Source: DASPHG01 sp963748315
Lineage (GTDB): Bacteria > Actinomycetota > Thermoleophilia > Solirubrobacterales > Thermoleophilaceae
Direction: 5' to 3'
Length of the DNA: 64,000 bases
Assembly: GCA_963748315.1 (NCBI GenBank)
Contig: CAVVIK010000005.1
Span: forward strand, 496,001-560,000
Shown: in pieces, positions 49,927 through 58,386 of the stretch
Layout of the letters: each line of letters opens with the position of its first letter
Numbering within the stretch: the stretch's first letter is position 1
Notes under the pieces: model-generated
What the model was told of the DNA's origin: nothing
What the model saw: the letters and a program-made list of their open reading frames with translations, nothing else
The model's database searches: none
Made by a program: the position numbers and the translations under genes

Positions 49927-52054
49927 TCAGCGGCCCAAGGTCACGACCAGCGGGCGCGAACCGTCCCCGTCGGAGTCGGGATCGCCCTCCCACTGCGCCA
50001 CGAACACCATCGGGCGCCGAATCCGCCGCTCGAACGAGAACTTGCCGTTCCTGTTCGGGGTGACGTCGATCTCGCGCCAGCCGCGCCCGGTCAGCCGGCG
50101 GACGCGCACCTCGACGTCCTCGCCGCCATCCGCCGGGGACAGCCTGCCCTTGACCTTGATCTTCGTGCCACGCGGCACGGCGCGGTCCGGAGTCCGCAAG
50201 CGTGAGCGCACTGCCGGCACCGGCCTTGCCACCGTCCTCCGTGAACAGGATGCCCCTCTGATCGGTCGCGAACCCGAGGCCTTCTCCGAACGCGGCGATC
50301 CCGTTCAGCACAGTCGGGCTGAGGATCTGCGGCGTCCAGCTCTTCCCGCCGTCGTCCGTCCGGAGGACGCCCGGGTGGTCGGAGCTCAGCGCGAGCCAGC
50401 CGTGGCGCCGGTCGCCGAAGGCGAGCCGCGTGCCGTTCGAGTAGCCCGAGGCGATCACCTCACGCCAGCTCTTGCCGCGATTGCGCGTGAAGTAGACCCC
50501 GCCGTTGTCCGAGAGGACGTATCCGACGCGCGGCGAGATGAAGTCGACGTGCCTCACTTCCGCGCGCGTGGGCCGGTCGATGTGCCGCCACGTGCGGCCG
50601 TCGTTGGTGGACACGGCGATCACGCGCGGCCCCCAGAAGACGACAGCCGACCCCGCGTCATCGGCCTCCACCAGCGTGCGGTTGCGGATCACACGGTGTG
50701 TGTGCCGCTCGAAGCTCTCGCCTCCGTCGTCGGAGCGGAGCACGCCACGCGGCCCGATCAGGAAGACGTGCGAGGCATCCGGCGCGTAGATGCCGTTCGG
50801 CGTGTCGTTCGCGCCCGTCTCGAGGATGCTCCAACTGCTGCCGGCGTTCTCCGTTCGGAAGAGGCCGCCGTTGAAGTCCAGCGCGTAGCCGTCGGAAGCG
50901 TTCGGGAACCAGACATCGAGCACGTCCGCGCCCGTGGCAACTCCGACGTTCGCCCACGTCTCACCGCCGTTGGTCGTGCGGGCGAGCGTGCCGCTCCCGC
51001 CGGGGACATGCACCACGTCCCGCGACGTCACTCGCACGCGCGGGCTGAAGAAGAAGGACTCGATGCGCGCGCCGAGCTGCGCAAAGCTCACCCCACCGTT
51101 GTCGGACGTATGCGTCTCGCCCGCGATCCCGACCGTCACGGCACGCGTTGCCGACGCGAAGTCGAGCGCGAGCGCCCCGTTGACGCCGGTGTTGGTAAAG
51201 CTCCTGCCGCCGTCAGTCGTCCTGAAGACCTTGCCGTTGAAGCGGGTCACCGTCAGGCATGTGGTTGCAGACGCGCAGCGGACGTCCATGAAGTCCTCGA
51301 CCGGCGGCGTAGGCGCACCCGGCTCGGCCGCGGGACGAGTCCAGGTGTCGCCGTTGTCCGCAGAGACCAGGAACTGCCCGCCGCTGCCGACCGCCACCGC
51401 TTGGGTGCCCGTGAACAGCACTCCGATCAGCTCGGTATCCCCGTCGAACTCGCGCGTCCACGAGTCACCGCCGTTCATCGTCCTGTAGACGTCGCCGCCC
51501 GACGTCGTGGCGAGCCCTTCGCTTGCGTTTCTGAACATCAGGTCGCTGAACAGGCCGCCCGCCGCAGGCACGCTCTTGGCCGAGAAGCTCCGGCCACCGT
51601 CCGAGGTGCGCAGGACGCCGCCATCGGTCGTCAGGAGATAGCCCACGTCGGACGTGGGGAACGACACGCTACGCAGGCCACGCGCACAGCGGCGCTCGTT
51701 CGACGTGAACGGCAGGCGCCGGAAGGTGGCGCCGCCGTCGTCGGTGCGCCGCGCGGAGCATCCCGATCCGACCACCACGGAGTCGGCGTCGATCACGTCG
51801 ATGACCTGGAAGTTGGTCGTCTGGCCCGTGCGCACCGTGCCCCAGGCACTGCCGCCGTCGTTCGTCCGCAGGAGCGTCCCGAAGTCGCCCGTGGCATAAC
51901 CCGTGCTTCCCTGAAGCTCGAGCGCGTTGAGCGAGTTGCCCTGTGGCTCCGGGGTGCCCCACAGCCAGCCGGAATGGGTCGTTGACACCGCGGCCCCGGC
52001 GGGGGCGGCGATCAGCAGGAACAGGACGGCTGTGAGGGAGGAGAGAGTGCGCAT
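49927..52054 (-). pseudogene. Secreted Ycf48/BNR-repeat beta-propeller protein, frame broken near 50200
   Basis: A ~708-residue exported protein. Signal peptide MRTLSSLTAVLFLLIAAPAG; then at least ten BNR/Ycf48-like repeats (LLRTNDGGSAW, ARRTDDGGATF, LRTSDGGRSF, YRTMNGGDSW, LARTTNGGETW and others), forming one or two propellers. Near 50200 the frame changes: GSALTL continues as RTPDRAVPRGTKIKVKGRLS in another frame, a C-terminal Ig-like domain ending PLVVTLGR at 49927. One extra G explains the break. In the unshifted frame the protein ends in unrelated residues at 49913. Role unknown; Ycf48 relatives aid protein assembly, while others are sialidase-like. Confidence 0.75.
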
Positions 52055-52091
52055 GTCGGGTGAAACACGCCTGCGCCCAAAAAGTGGCGCA

Positions 52092-54743
52092 TTAGCCCGA
52101 ATGGGCAATTGCGGCTTGGGCCGCGGCCACGCGTGCGATCGGCACGCGATACGGCGAGCAGCTCACGTAGTCGAGCCCCGCCATGTGGAAGAAGTCGATC
52201 GAGTCCGGATCGCCGCCGTGCTCGCCGCAGATCCCGAGCTTCAGCTCAGGCTTGTGCTCGCGCGCGACCCAGGCGGCCAGCCTGACGAGCCAGCCGACCC
52301 CGGGCTTGTCGATCGTCTCGAACGGGCTCCGGTCGACGATCTTCTCGTCGAGGTACTTCGCGAGGAACTTGCCCTCGACATCGTCGCGCGAGAACCCCAG
52401 CGCGGTCTGGGTCAGGTCGTTCGTGCCGAACGAGAAGAAGTCGGCCACCGCGGCGATCCGGTCGGCCGTGAAGCACGCGCGCGGCAGCTCGATCATCGTC
52501 CCCACGGTGAGGTCGAGCTCCGACCCGCCGGTCTCCTCGACGATGCGCTCGACGAGCTCGCGCATGATCTCGAGCTCCTTCTCGTACGCGACCAGCGGGA
52601 TCATGATCTCGAGCTGCGGCGCCTCGCCGCTCCGCTCCTTGACGGCGAGGGCGGCGCGAACGATCGCGCGCACCTGCATCTCGTAGATCTCGGGATGGAT
52701 GATCGCGAGCCGGCACCCGCGCGTGCCGAGCATCGGGTTCGTCTCGGATAGGTGGTGGATCGCCTCGAGCGTCTTCTCGAGCTCCGCGAGGTCGTCGCTC
52801 ATCTCGATCCGCGCGCGCTCGACTTCCTGGGCGACGTCCGCCTCGTGCGGGAGGAACTCGTGCAGGGGCGGGTCGAGCAGGCGGATCGTGACCGGCAGCC
52901 CCGCCATCTCCTCGAAGAGGCCTTCGAAGTCCTCCTGCTGCAGCGGGAGGAGGTCATCGAGCGCCGCGCGACGGGCGTCCTCGTCGTCGGCCATGATCAT
53001 CGCGCGCATCTTCTCCTGGCGTTCCGGCGCCATGAACATGTGCTCGGTGCGGCAGAGGCCGATCCCCTCGGCGCCGAACTCGCGCGCCTTGCGCGCGTCC
53101 TCCGGCGTGTCGGCGTTCGTGCGCACGCCGAGCTTTCGCACCTCGTCGGCCCAGGCGAGGACGCGCTCGAAGTTCTCGTCCACCTTCGGCGCCACCAGCG
53201 GCACGTCGGCGGTCGTCACCACGCCGGTGGTGCCGTCGATCGCAATCCGGTCGCCCGCCTGGAGCACGGTGCCGTTCACGCGCACCTCGCGCGCGGAGAG
53301 GTCGATCTCGAGCTCCGACGCTCCGGATACGGCCGGCCGGCCCATGCCGCGCGCGACCAGCGCCGCGTGGCTGGCCTTGCCGCCTTCGCTCGTGAGGATC
53401 CCTTTGGCGGCGAAGAAGCCGGCGACGTCGTCGGCCTCGGTGAACGGGCGGACGAGCACGACGTCGCGCCCCTCCTCCCCGGCCGCAACCGCCTCGTCGG
53501 CGGTGAACACGATCTCGCCCTTCGCCGCGCCGGGTGACGCGGCCACACCGCGAGCCAGCACGTCGAAGTCGGCGTCAGGGTCGAACGTCGGATGCAGGAG
53601 CGCGTCCAGCCTGCTCGCATCGATCGTGGCGAGCGCCTCCTCGCGCTCGAGCAGGCCCTCCTCCACGGCGTCGACCGCGAACCGCACGGCGGCCTGCGCC
53701 GGGCGCTTCGCGTTGCGCGTCTGGAGCATGTACAGGCGCTCTTCCTCGACGGTGAACTCGGTGTCCTGCATGTCGCGGTAGTGCGCCTCGAGCGTGCGCA
53801 GGATCTCCATCAGCTCGGCATGCGCTTCGGGCATCACCTCGGCCATCTCTTCGAGCGGCCGAGGCGTGCGTACCCCCGACACGACGTCCTCGCCTTGTGC
53901 GTTCACCAGGAAGTCGCCGGACGGCTCCGGCTCGCCCGTGATCTCGTCGCGCGAGAAAGCGACGCCGGAGCACGAGCTGTCGCCCTTGTTGCCGAACACC
54001 ATCTGCTGCACGTTCACCGCCGTGCCCCAGTCGTCCGGGATCCGGTTGATGCGGCGGTACTCGACGGCGCGCGCGCCCATCCATGAGTCGAACACCGCGC
54101 GGATCGCCTGCTTGAGCTGCACCTGCGGGTCCTGAGGGAAGTCCTCGTCGGTCACGTCGCGGTAGAGCTGCTTGAAGCGGTCGACGAGCTGCTTCAGGTC
54201 GTCGACCGACAGCTCGCTGTCGAGTTTCACGCCGGCGCTCTTCTTCTGCTCCTTGATCGCGTCCTCGATCTGCTCGCCGGGAACGCCACGGCAGACGTTG
54301 CCGAACATCTGCACGAAGCGCCTGTAGGAGTCCCAGGCAAACCACTCGTTGCCGGTCTTCTCGGCGAGGCCGACGACGGACTCGTCCGTGAGACCGAGGT
54401 TGAGAACCGTGTCCATCATGCCCGGCATCGACTCGCGGGCCCCCGACCGCACCGAGACGAGCAGTGGGTCGTCCGCGGCCCCCAGGCGCTTCCCCGCCTG
54501 GTCCTCGAGCCGGTCGAGCGCCTCCGCGACCTGCTCGTCCAGGCCGGGCGGCTCGTGCCGGTCAGCCTCCATGTAGGCGACACACGCCTCGGTCGTGATC
54601 GTGAACCCTGCGGGAACGCGCTCGGCGCCGAGGATGCTCGTCATCTCGGCCACGTTCGCGCCCTTGCCGCCGAGCAGCTCGCGCATGTCCCTCGAGCCCT
54701 CGGTGAAGTCGTAGACGAGCTTCGTATCGCTGGCGACGGCCAA
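52092..54743 (-). CDS. ppdK: Pyruvate, phosphate dikinase
   Basis: An 883-residue three-domain enzyme interconverting pyruvate + ATP + Pi and PEP + AMP + PPi. N-terminal nucleotide-binding domain: LLGGKGANVAEMTSI, SVRSGARESMPGMMDTVLNL (~95-115), LQTRNAKRPAQAA (~340). Swivelling phosphohistidine domain: EGGKASHAALVARGMGRP with H459. C-terminal PEP domain: GLCRTEHMF (~565), GTNDLTQTALGFSRDD (~770) and the active Cys in CGEHGGDP (C839). The residue two before the His is Ala457; relatives have a regulatory Thr there. TTG start 54743; a TAAACT hexamer lies 10 bases upstream. No PDRP gene is in the window. Confidence 0.93.
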   Translation of the reverse strand: MAVASDTKLVYDFTEGSRDMRELLGGKGANVAEMTSILGAERVPAGFTITTEACVAYMEADRHEPPGLDEQVAEALDRLEDQAGKRLGAADDPLLVSVRSGARESMPGMMDTVLNLGLTDESVVGLAEKTGNEWFAWDSYRRFVQMFGNVCRGVPGEQIEDAIKEQKKSAGVKLDSELSVDDLKQLVDRFKQLYRDVTDEDFPQDPQVQLKQAIRAVFDSWMGARAVEYRRINRIPDDWGTAVNVQQMVFGNKGDSSCSGVAFSRDEITGEPEPSGDFLVNAQGEDVVSGVRTPRPLEEMAEVMPEAHAELMEILRTLEAHYRDMQDTEFTVEEERLYMLQTRNAKRPAQAAVRFAVDAVEEGLLEREEALATIDASRLDALLHPTFDPDADFDVLARGVAASPGAAKGEIVFTADEAVAAGEEGRDVVLVRPFTEADDVAGFFAAKGILTSEGGKASHAALVARGMGRPAVSGASELEIDLSAREVRVNGTVLQAGDRIAIDGTTGVVTTADVPLVAPKVDENFERVLAWADEVRKLGVRTNADTPEDARKAREFGAEGIGLCRTEHMFMAPERQEKMRAMIMADDEDARRAALDDLLPLQQEDFEGLFEEMAGLPVTIRLLDPPLHEFLPHEADVAQEVERARIEMSDDLAELEKTLEAIHHLSETNPMLGTRGCRLAIIHPEIYEMQVRAIVRAALAVKERSGEAPQLEIMIPLVAYEKELEIMRELVERIVEETGGSELDLTVGTMIELPRACFTADRIAAVADFFSFGTNDLTQTALGFSRDDVEGKFLAKYLDEKIVDRSPFETIDKPGVGWLVRLAAWVAREHKPELKLGICGEHGGDPDSIDFFHMAGLDYVSCSPYRVPIARVAAAQAAIAHSG

Positions 54744-54761
54744 GGTCGCCCGGAGTTTAGG

Positions 54762-55481
54762 TCAGGCCGCGACTCGCCCGAGACGCACGTGAGCGTGGTG
54801 CTCCAGCGTCTCTGCGATGGCCCGGTCCGCCTGCCCCAGGGCGCGTTCGGGCGCGTCCGGCGCTTCCGAGAGCGGCCGGGCGAGCGCCGTCACGAGGAAC
54901 TCGTGCGCGGCCGCGTCGAGCGGGAACGACCCCGCCTCGCACGCCGCGCACACCACCCCGCCGGCACCGGCGGAGAACCCGCCCAGGTGCTCGCGCTCGC
55001 CGCACGACGCGCACGAGGAGAGCTCCGGCACGAAGCCGGCCGCAAGGAGCAGCTTGAGCCGGAACCCCAGCGACTGCGCCCGGCCGGCGGCCTCCGGGCT
55101 CGCGTCCAGCAGCGCCAGCTCGTGGCAGAGGAGGTTGTAGGCCGGGACGTTCGGCTCCGCGCTGTCGAACAGCCGCAGGACGGCCTCGCAGGCCTCGGTC
55201 GCCCGCGCCAGCGCCGGACCGCTGTCGCGCACACGCGCGTGGGCGTGCACCGTCTGCGCAGCCGTGACCGTGTAGAGCTCGCCGCGGCCCTCGTGCAGCA
55301 CGAGGCCGACGCGGAAGAGCGGCTCGAGGCGGCCGCCGAAGCGCGACTTCGGCCGCCGCACGCCCTTCGCAACCGCACCTATGCGTCCGCGCTCGCGCGA
55401 GTACAGGTGCAGGATGCGGTCAGCCTCTCCATAACGAATGGAGCGAAGGACGATCGCTTCGGTTTTGAAAGAACCGGGCAT
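54762..55481 (-). CDS. recO: DNA repair protein RecO
   Basis: A 239-residue recombination mediator of the RecFOR pathway. N-terminal OB fold: FKTEAIVLRSIRYGEADRIL, then GRIGAVAKGVRRPKSRFGGR, the family signature (~residues 32-50). A helical domain follows with a zinc finger SCASCGEREHLGGFS and VVCAACEAG (four Cys, ~residues 155-185). It helps load RecA on ssDNA and anneal strands. It is divergent from the glutaredoxin gene with 25 bases between, and 18 bases separate its end from ppdK. Confidence 0.9.
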   Translation of the reverse strand: MPGSFKTEAIVLRSIRYGEADRILHLYSRERGRIGAVAKGVRRPKSRFGGRLEPLFRVGLVLHEGRGELYTVTAAQTVHAHARVRDSGPALARATEACEAVLRLFDSAEPNVPAYNLLCHELALLDASPEAAGRAQSLGFRLKLLLAAGFVPELSSCASCGEREHLGGFSAGAGGVVCAACEAGSFPLDAAAHEFLVTALARPLSEAPDAPERALGQADRAIAETLEHHAHVRLGRVAA

Positions 55482-55491
55482 GACGGATTCC

Positions 55492-55497
55492 TAGACT
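55492..55497 (+). promoter_or_regulatory. -10 element TAGACT before the glutaredoxin gene
   Basis: TAGACT is 9 bases before ATG 55507, within the 25-base recO-glutaredoxin gap. No Shine-Dalgarno is visible. Confidence 0.35.
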
Positions 55498-55506
55498 GTT
55501 CTACAG

Positions 55507-55770
55507 ATGGCGGGAGACGCGAACATCAAGCTCTATACGACCGACCCCTGCGGCTTCTGCCGCTCGGCCAAGTCGCTGCTCGAAAGCCGCGGCGTGGCCT
55601 ACGAGGAGGTCAACCTCGCGAAGGACCCCGACGGGCGCGCCGAACTGGTGGCGCTGACGGGGCAGATGACGTTCCCGCAGATCCTGATCGGGGAGCGCGC
55701 CATCGGCGGCTTCCGGGAGCTCCTCGAGGCCGACCGCGAGGGCGTGCTCGAGGACCTGCTGGCGGCCTAG
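55507..55770 (+). CDS. Glutaredoxin-family thiol oxidoreductase
   Basis: An 87-residue glutaredoxin fold protein: IKLYTTDPCGFCRSAKSLL with CGFC active site (C15, C18), FPQILIGERAIGGFRELLE with the cis-Pro and GG binding site (~residues 58-75). In actinobacteria, which use mycothiol, such proteins can be mycoredoxin-like; CGFC with Phe is compatible with either. It reduces mixed disulfides in the cytoplasm. The stop shares CTAG with the end of the Fpg gene. Confidence 0.85.
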   Translation: MAGDANIKLYTTDPCGFCRSAKSLLESRGVAYEEVNLAKDPDGRAELVALTGQMTFPQILIGERAIGGFRELLEADREGVLEDLLAA

Positions 55771-56594
55771 GCCGCGCGCGGCGCGCGCTGGCAGCGGCGG
55801 CACAGGTACGTCCCGCGGCCCGCCGCGCGGATCTTCACGATCTTGCTGCCGCACCTGACGCACGGCTCACCGGCGCGCAGGTGGACGAGGAAGCGGTCCT
55901 GGAACGCGCCGCTCGCCCCGTCCGTGTGGCGGAAGTCGTCGATCGTCGCGCCGCGCGCATCGATGCCCGCCTCGAGGACCTCCACCACGGCCGCGCGGAG
56001 CTCCTCGAACTGCTTGCCCCTGAGCGTGCCGATCGGGCGCAGCGGGTGGATCCGGGCGATGAAGAGCGCCTCGTCCGCGTAGATGTTCCCTACGCCGGCG
56101 ATCCGCTCCTGGTTCAGCAGGAACGCCTTCGCGGGCGCGCGCCTGCCGTGCGCGAGCTCGCGCATGTGCTCCGCCGTGAAGTCGGCGCTGAGCGGCTCGA
56201 CGCCGAGCCGCGAGGCGAAATAGTCGTCGCGCGCGGCGCTGCCGAGGAGGACGACGCCCGTGCCGAACCGTCTCTGGTCGGCGAAGACCACGCTGCCGCC
56301 GTCGTCGAGGTGTATCCGCACACGCGCGAAGCGCGCATCGTCGGTGTAGAGCAGGTTGCCGGTCATGCGCAGGTGCATGACGAGATGAACGTCGCCCGAC
56401 AGCTCCCAGACGAGGTACTTGCCGCGCCGGCCGAGTTGCTCGATCCGCCTACCGCTCACCGCGTTGGCGATCTCCCACGGCGGGGCGGGCTCGGACCACC
56501 GCGGGTCGAGCACCTCCATGCCATCGATCCGACGCCCCTCGACGGCCGGCGCGAGCTGACGGCGAATCGTCTCGACCTCGGGCAGCTCGGGCAT
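55767..56594 (-). CDS. mutM: Formamidopyrimidine-DNA glycosylase (Fpg/MutM)
   Basis: A 275-residue base-excision enzyme that removes 8-oxoG and Fapy bases and cuts the backbone. It starts PELPEVETIRRQLAP after Met (Pro nucleophile and catalytic Glu present), has GRRGKYLVWELSGD (beta-hairpin Lys), MHLRMTGNL, the H2TH region (NQERIAGVGNIYADEALF ~residues 160-178) and the zinc finger CVRCGSKIVKI ... YLCRRCQR. Complete and normal in length. ATG 56594 is 8 bases after TAGCCT, whose TAG is the deoB stop codon. Confidence 0.93.
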   Translation of the reverse strand: MPELPEVETIRRQLAPAVEGRRIDGMEVLDPRWSEPAPPWEIANAVSGRRIEQLGRRGKYLVWELSGDVHLVMHLRMTGNLLYTDDARFARVRIHLDDGGSVVFADQRRFGTGVVLLGSAARDDYFASRLGVEPLSADFTAEHMRELAHGRRAPAKAFLLNQERIAGVGNIYADEALFIARIHPLRPIGTLRGKQFEELRAAVVEVLEAGIDARGATIDDFRHTDGASGAFQDRFLVHLRAGEPCVRCGSKIVKIRAAGRGTYLCRRCQRAPRAA

Positions 56595-56602
56595 CGCCTT
56601 CG

Positions 56603-56608
56603 AGGCTA
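56603..56608 (-). promoter_or_regulatory. -10 element TAGCCT whose TAG is also the deoB stop codon
   Basis: On the - strand, TAGCCT (56608-56603) ends 8 bases before ATG 56594 of mutM; the deoB stop is the same TAG (56608-56606). It is the same hexamer and arrangement as at 30622-30627. Confidence 0.4.
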
Positions 56609-57784
56609 GTTCCTAAAGAGGGTCAGACCCCCTTTAGAAACGGCGCGCCCGGGAGGTCGGCGCCGCTCGCCGGTCAACCACAGCAGCACGCTCGCCCCCA
56701 CGTCCGCCAGCAGCCCGTCCGAGCGTCGCCCGTCATGGCCCTCGAACACGGCCAGCAGGGGGGCGAATTCGCGCGTGTGATCCGTTCCCGGGTGGGTGGG
56801 GTCGCAGCCGTGGTCGGCCGTCAGCACCAGCAGGTCGTCCGGCCGCATCGCCTCGAGCCAGCGCGCGACGGCGGCGTCGATCTCGCGCAGCGCGGCGTGG
56901 AACCCCGCGGTGTCCTTGCGGTGGCCGAAGACCTGGTCGGTGTCGACGAGGTTCGTGAACACGAGACCCTCCGGCAGCTCGCCGATCAGTCGCTCGGTCA
57001 CCTCGATGCCGACGGCGTTGTCGGGCGCGGAGTGCGTGGCCGAGATCCCGCGTCCGTTGAACACCTGCCCGACCTTGCCGACCGCGTGCACCTCCGCCCC
57101 GCGTTCGGCCAGCTCGTCGAGATACGTGCGCGCGGGCGGGTCGAGCGCGAAGTCCCGTCTCCCCGGCGTGCGCTCGAACGCGCCCGGCCGGCCGCGGAAC
57201 GGCCGCGCGATCACGCGCCCGACGGCGTGTTCGCCCGTGAGGATCGCGCGCGCCGCCGCGCAGTGGCGGTAGAGCTCCTCCTCAGACACGACGTCGACAT
57301 GCGCCGCGAGCTGGAAGACGGAGTCCTGCGACGTGTAGAGGATGAGCGCGCCCGTCTCCAGGTGCTCGGGCCCGAACTCCTCGAGCGCGCGAAGCCCCTC
57401 GCGCGGCTCGTTGCAGAGGACGGCGCGGCCGGTGGCCGCGGTGAACGCGTCCACGACTTCGCGCGGGAAGCCTTCCGGGTACACGGGCGCGCGCGGTGCG
57501 GCGACGCCCATCAGCTCCCAATGTCCGGTAGTCGTGTCCTTGCCGTGCCCGAGCGGCGCGAGCCTCCCGTGCACGGCCGGGTCCGCGGCGGGCGCGACGC
57601 CGGGGATCTCCGTCACGTTGCCGAGCCCGAGCCGCGCGAGCGCAGGCAGGTCGAGGCCACCCTCCGCCTCGCCGACGTGACGCAGAGTGTTGGTGCCGGC
57701 GTCGCCGTACTCGTCCGCGTCCGGCAGCGCGCCGGCGCCGCACGCGTCGAGCACGATCACGAACGCTCGCCGGCCGGCGATCAC
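56606..57784 (-). CDS. deoB: Phosphopentomutase DeoB
   Basis: A 392-residue alkaline-phosphatase-fold mutase converting (deoxy)ribose 1- and 5-phosphates. It opens AFVIVLDACGAGALPDADEY (metal Asp), has GHGKDTTTGHWELMG (phosphothreonine ~residue 85), FPREVVDAFTAATGRAVLCN, FTNLVDTDQVFGHRKDTAG (Asp/His ligands ~280) and VLTADHGCDPTHPGTDHTRE (~325-345). The normal fold ends at about LLWLTGE; the last residues, including SKGGLTLFRN, are encoded by a palindromic repeat (56610-56640). GTG start overlaps the lipoprotein gene by 4 bases. Confidence 0.9.
   Translation of the reverse strand: MIAGRRAFVIVLDACGAGALPDADEYGDAGTNTLRHVGEAEGGLDLPALARLGLGNVTEIPGVAPAADPAVHGRLAPLGHGKDTTTGHWELMGVAAPRAPVYPEGFPREVVDAFTAATGRAVLCNEPREGLRALEEFGPEHLETGALILYTSQDSVFQLAAHVDVVSEEELYRHCAAARAILTGEHAVGRVIARPFRGRPGAFERTPGRRDFALDPPARTYLDELAERGAEVHAVGKVGQVFNGRGISATHSAPDNAVGIEVTERLIGELPEGLVFTNLVDTDQVFGHRKDTAGFHAALREIDAAVARWLEAMRPDDLLVLTADHGCDPTHPGTDHTREFAPLLAVFEGHDGRRSDGLLADVGASVLLWLTGERRRPPGRAVSKGGLTLFRN
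56610..56640. repeat. Palindromic REP-like element inside the 3' end of deoB
   Basis: Arms CTAAAG (56613-56618) and CTTTAG (56632-56637) enclose GGGTC/GACCC with a single A at the centre and one mismatch pair. It reads almost the same on both strands and contains GGGTCAGACCC, a core I associate with dispersed REP-type repeats of GC-rich bacteria. It supplies the last ten codons of deoB. Confidence 0.55.
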
Positions 57785-58359
57785 CCCGCGTCCTCGTCGA
57801 CCTCGCCCGTCAACTCGAGCGAGTTCAGGAGCGGCGTCAGCACGCCGCGCTCGACGACGTCGTAGTCGGCGGGCGGCGCGATCGCCTCGATCACGTACTC
57901 GACGTCGCCGTCGAACACATGGATGCTCCTTGTGCGCAGGGTCTGGCGTGAGACCGTCTGCTCACCGCTCACGTCGATCGCGGGGGCGCCGGCGACCTCG
58001 CGCACGACCGCACGGTCGACGCGGTAGTCGGGGTCACGCTCCTTGATCGCGCCGATCAGCCGGGTTCTCGCACCCTCGAGCTGGGCCGCCGTCTCGGGCA
58101 GCGGCTCCACGCGCGTGTAGGCCCACCCGGCCACGACGGCCTCGCCGGACACGAGCTCGAAGACACCGGGCGACTCGCGCCGGCGGATCGTCCAGTTCCG
58201 CGGCCGCGTGAACGTCATCCCCGCCTTCGGGAACTCCGCGGGCCTGCTGCCATGTGGCGTCCTGACGTTGAATATGCGCGGTGGCTCGTCGGGCTCCTCG
58301 CCGCAGGAGGCGAGCAGGGGAACGCAGATGACCACGAGGAGCAGGGCGGCCCGGGACAC
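57781..58359 (-). CDS. Lipoprotein of unknown function
   Basis: A 192-residue exported lipoprotein: signal with lipobox PLLASC (Cys19), then GEEPDEPPRIFNVRTPHG, and a single alpha/beta domain with GMTFTRPRNWTIRRRESPGV near its start, a pattern seen in PsbP/LpqN-like stress lipoproteins. The last part (GDVEYVIEAIAPPADYDVVE) fits such a fold. No catalytic motif. It overlaps deoB by 4 bases, so it is in that operon. Confidence 0.7.
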   Translation of the reverse strand: MSRAALLLVVICVPLLASCGEEPDEPPRIFNVRTPHGSRPAEFPKAGMTFTRPRNWTIRRRESPGVFELVSGEAVVAGWAYTRVEPLPETAAQLEGARTRLIGAIKERDPDYRVDRAVVREVAGAPAIDVSGEQTVSRQTLRTRSIHVFDGDVEYVIEAIAPPADYDVVERGVLTPLLNSLELTGEVDEDAG

Positions 58360-58386
58360 CCGCCCCGTTCTATCAGCCGACCGCAG

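Noticed and set aside
49298..51985. Long open frame of ~895 codons on the + strand opposite dgt and the Ycf48-like gene
   Set aside because: No family motifs, composition rich in Arg/Ala/Val as in antisense of GC-rich genes, and it covers clearly coding - strand genes.
54555..56609. Open frame of ~684 codons on the + strand across recO, glutaredoxin and mutM
   Set aside because: Overlaps three identified genes and has no own motifs.
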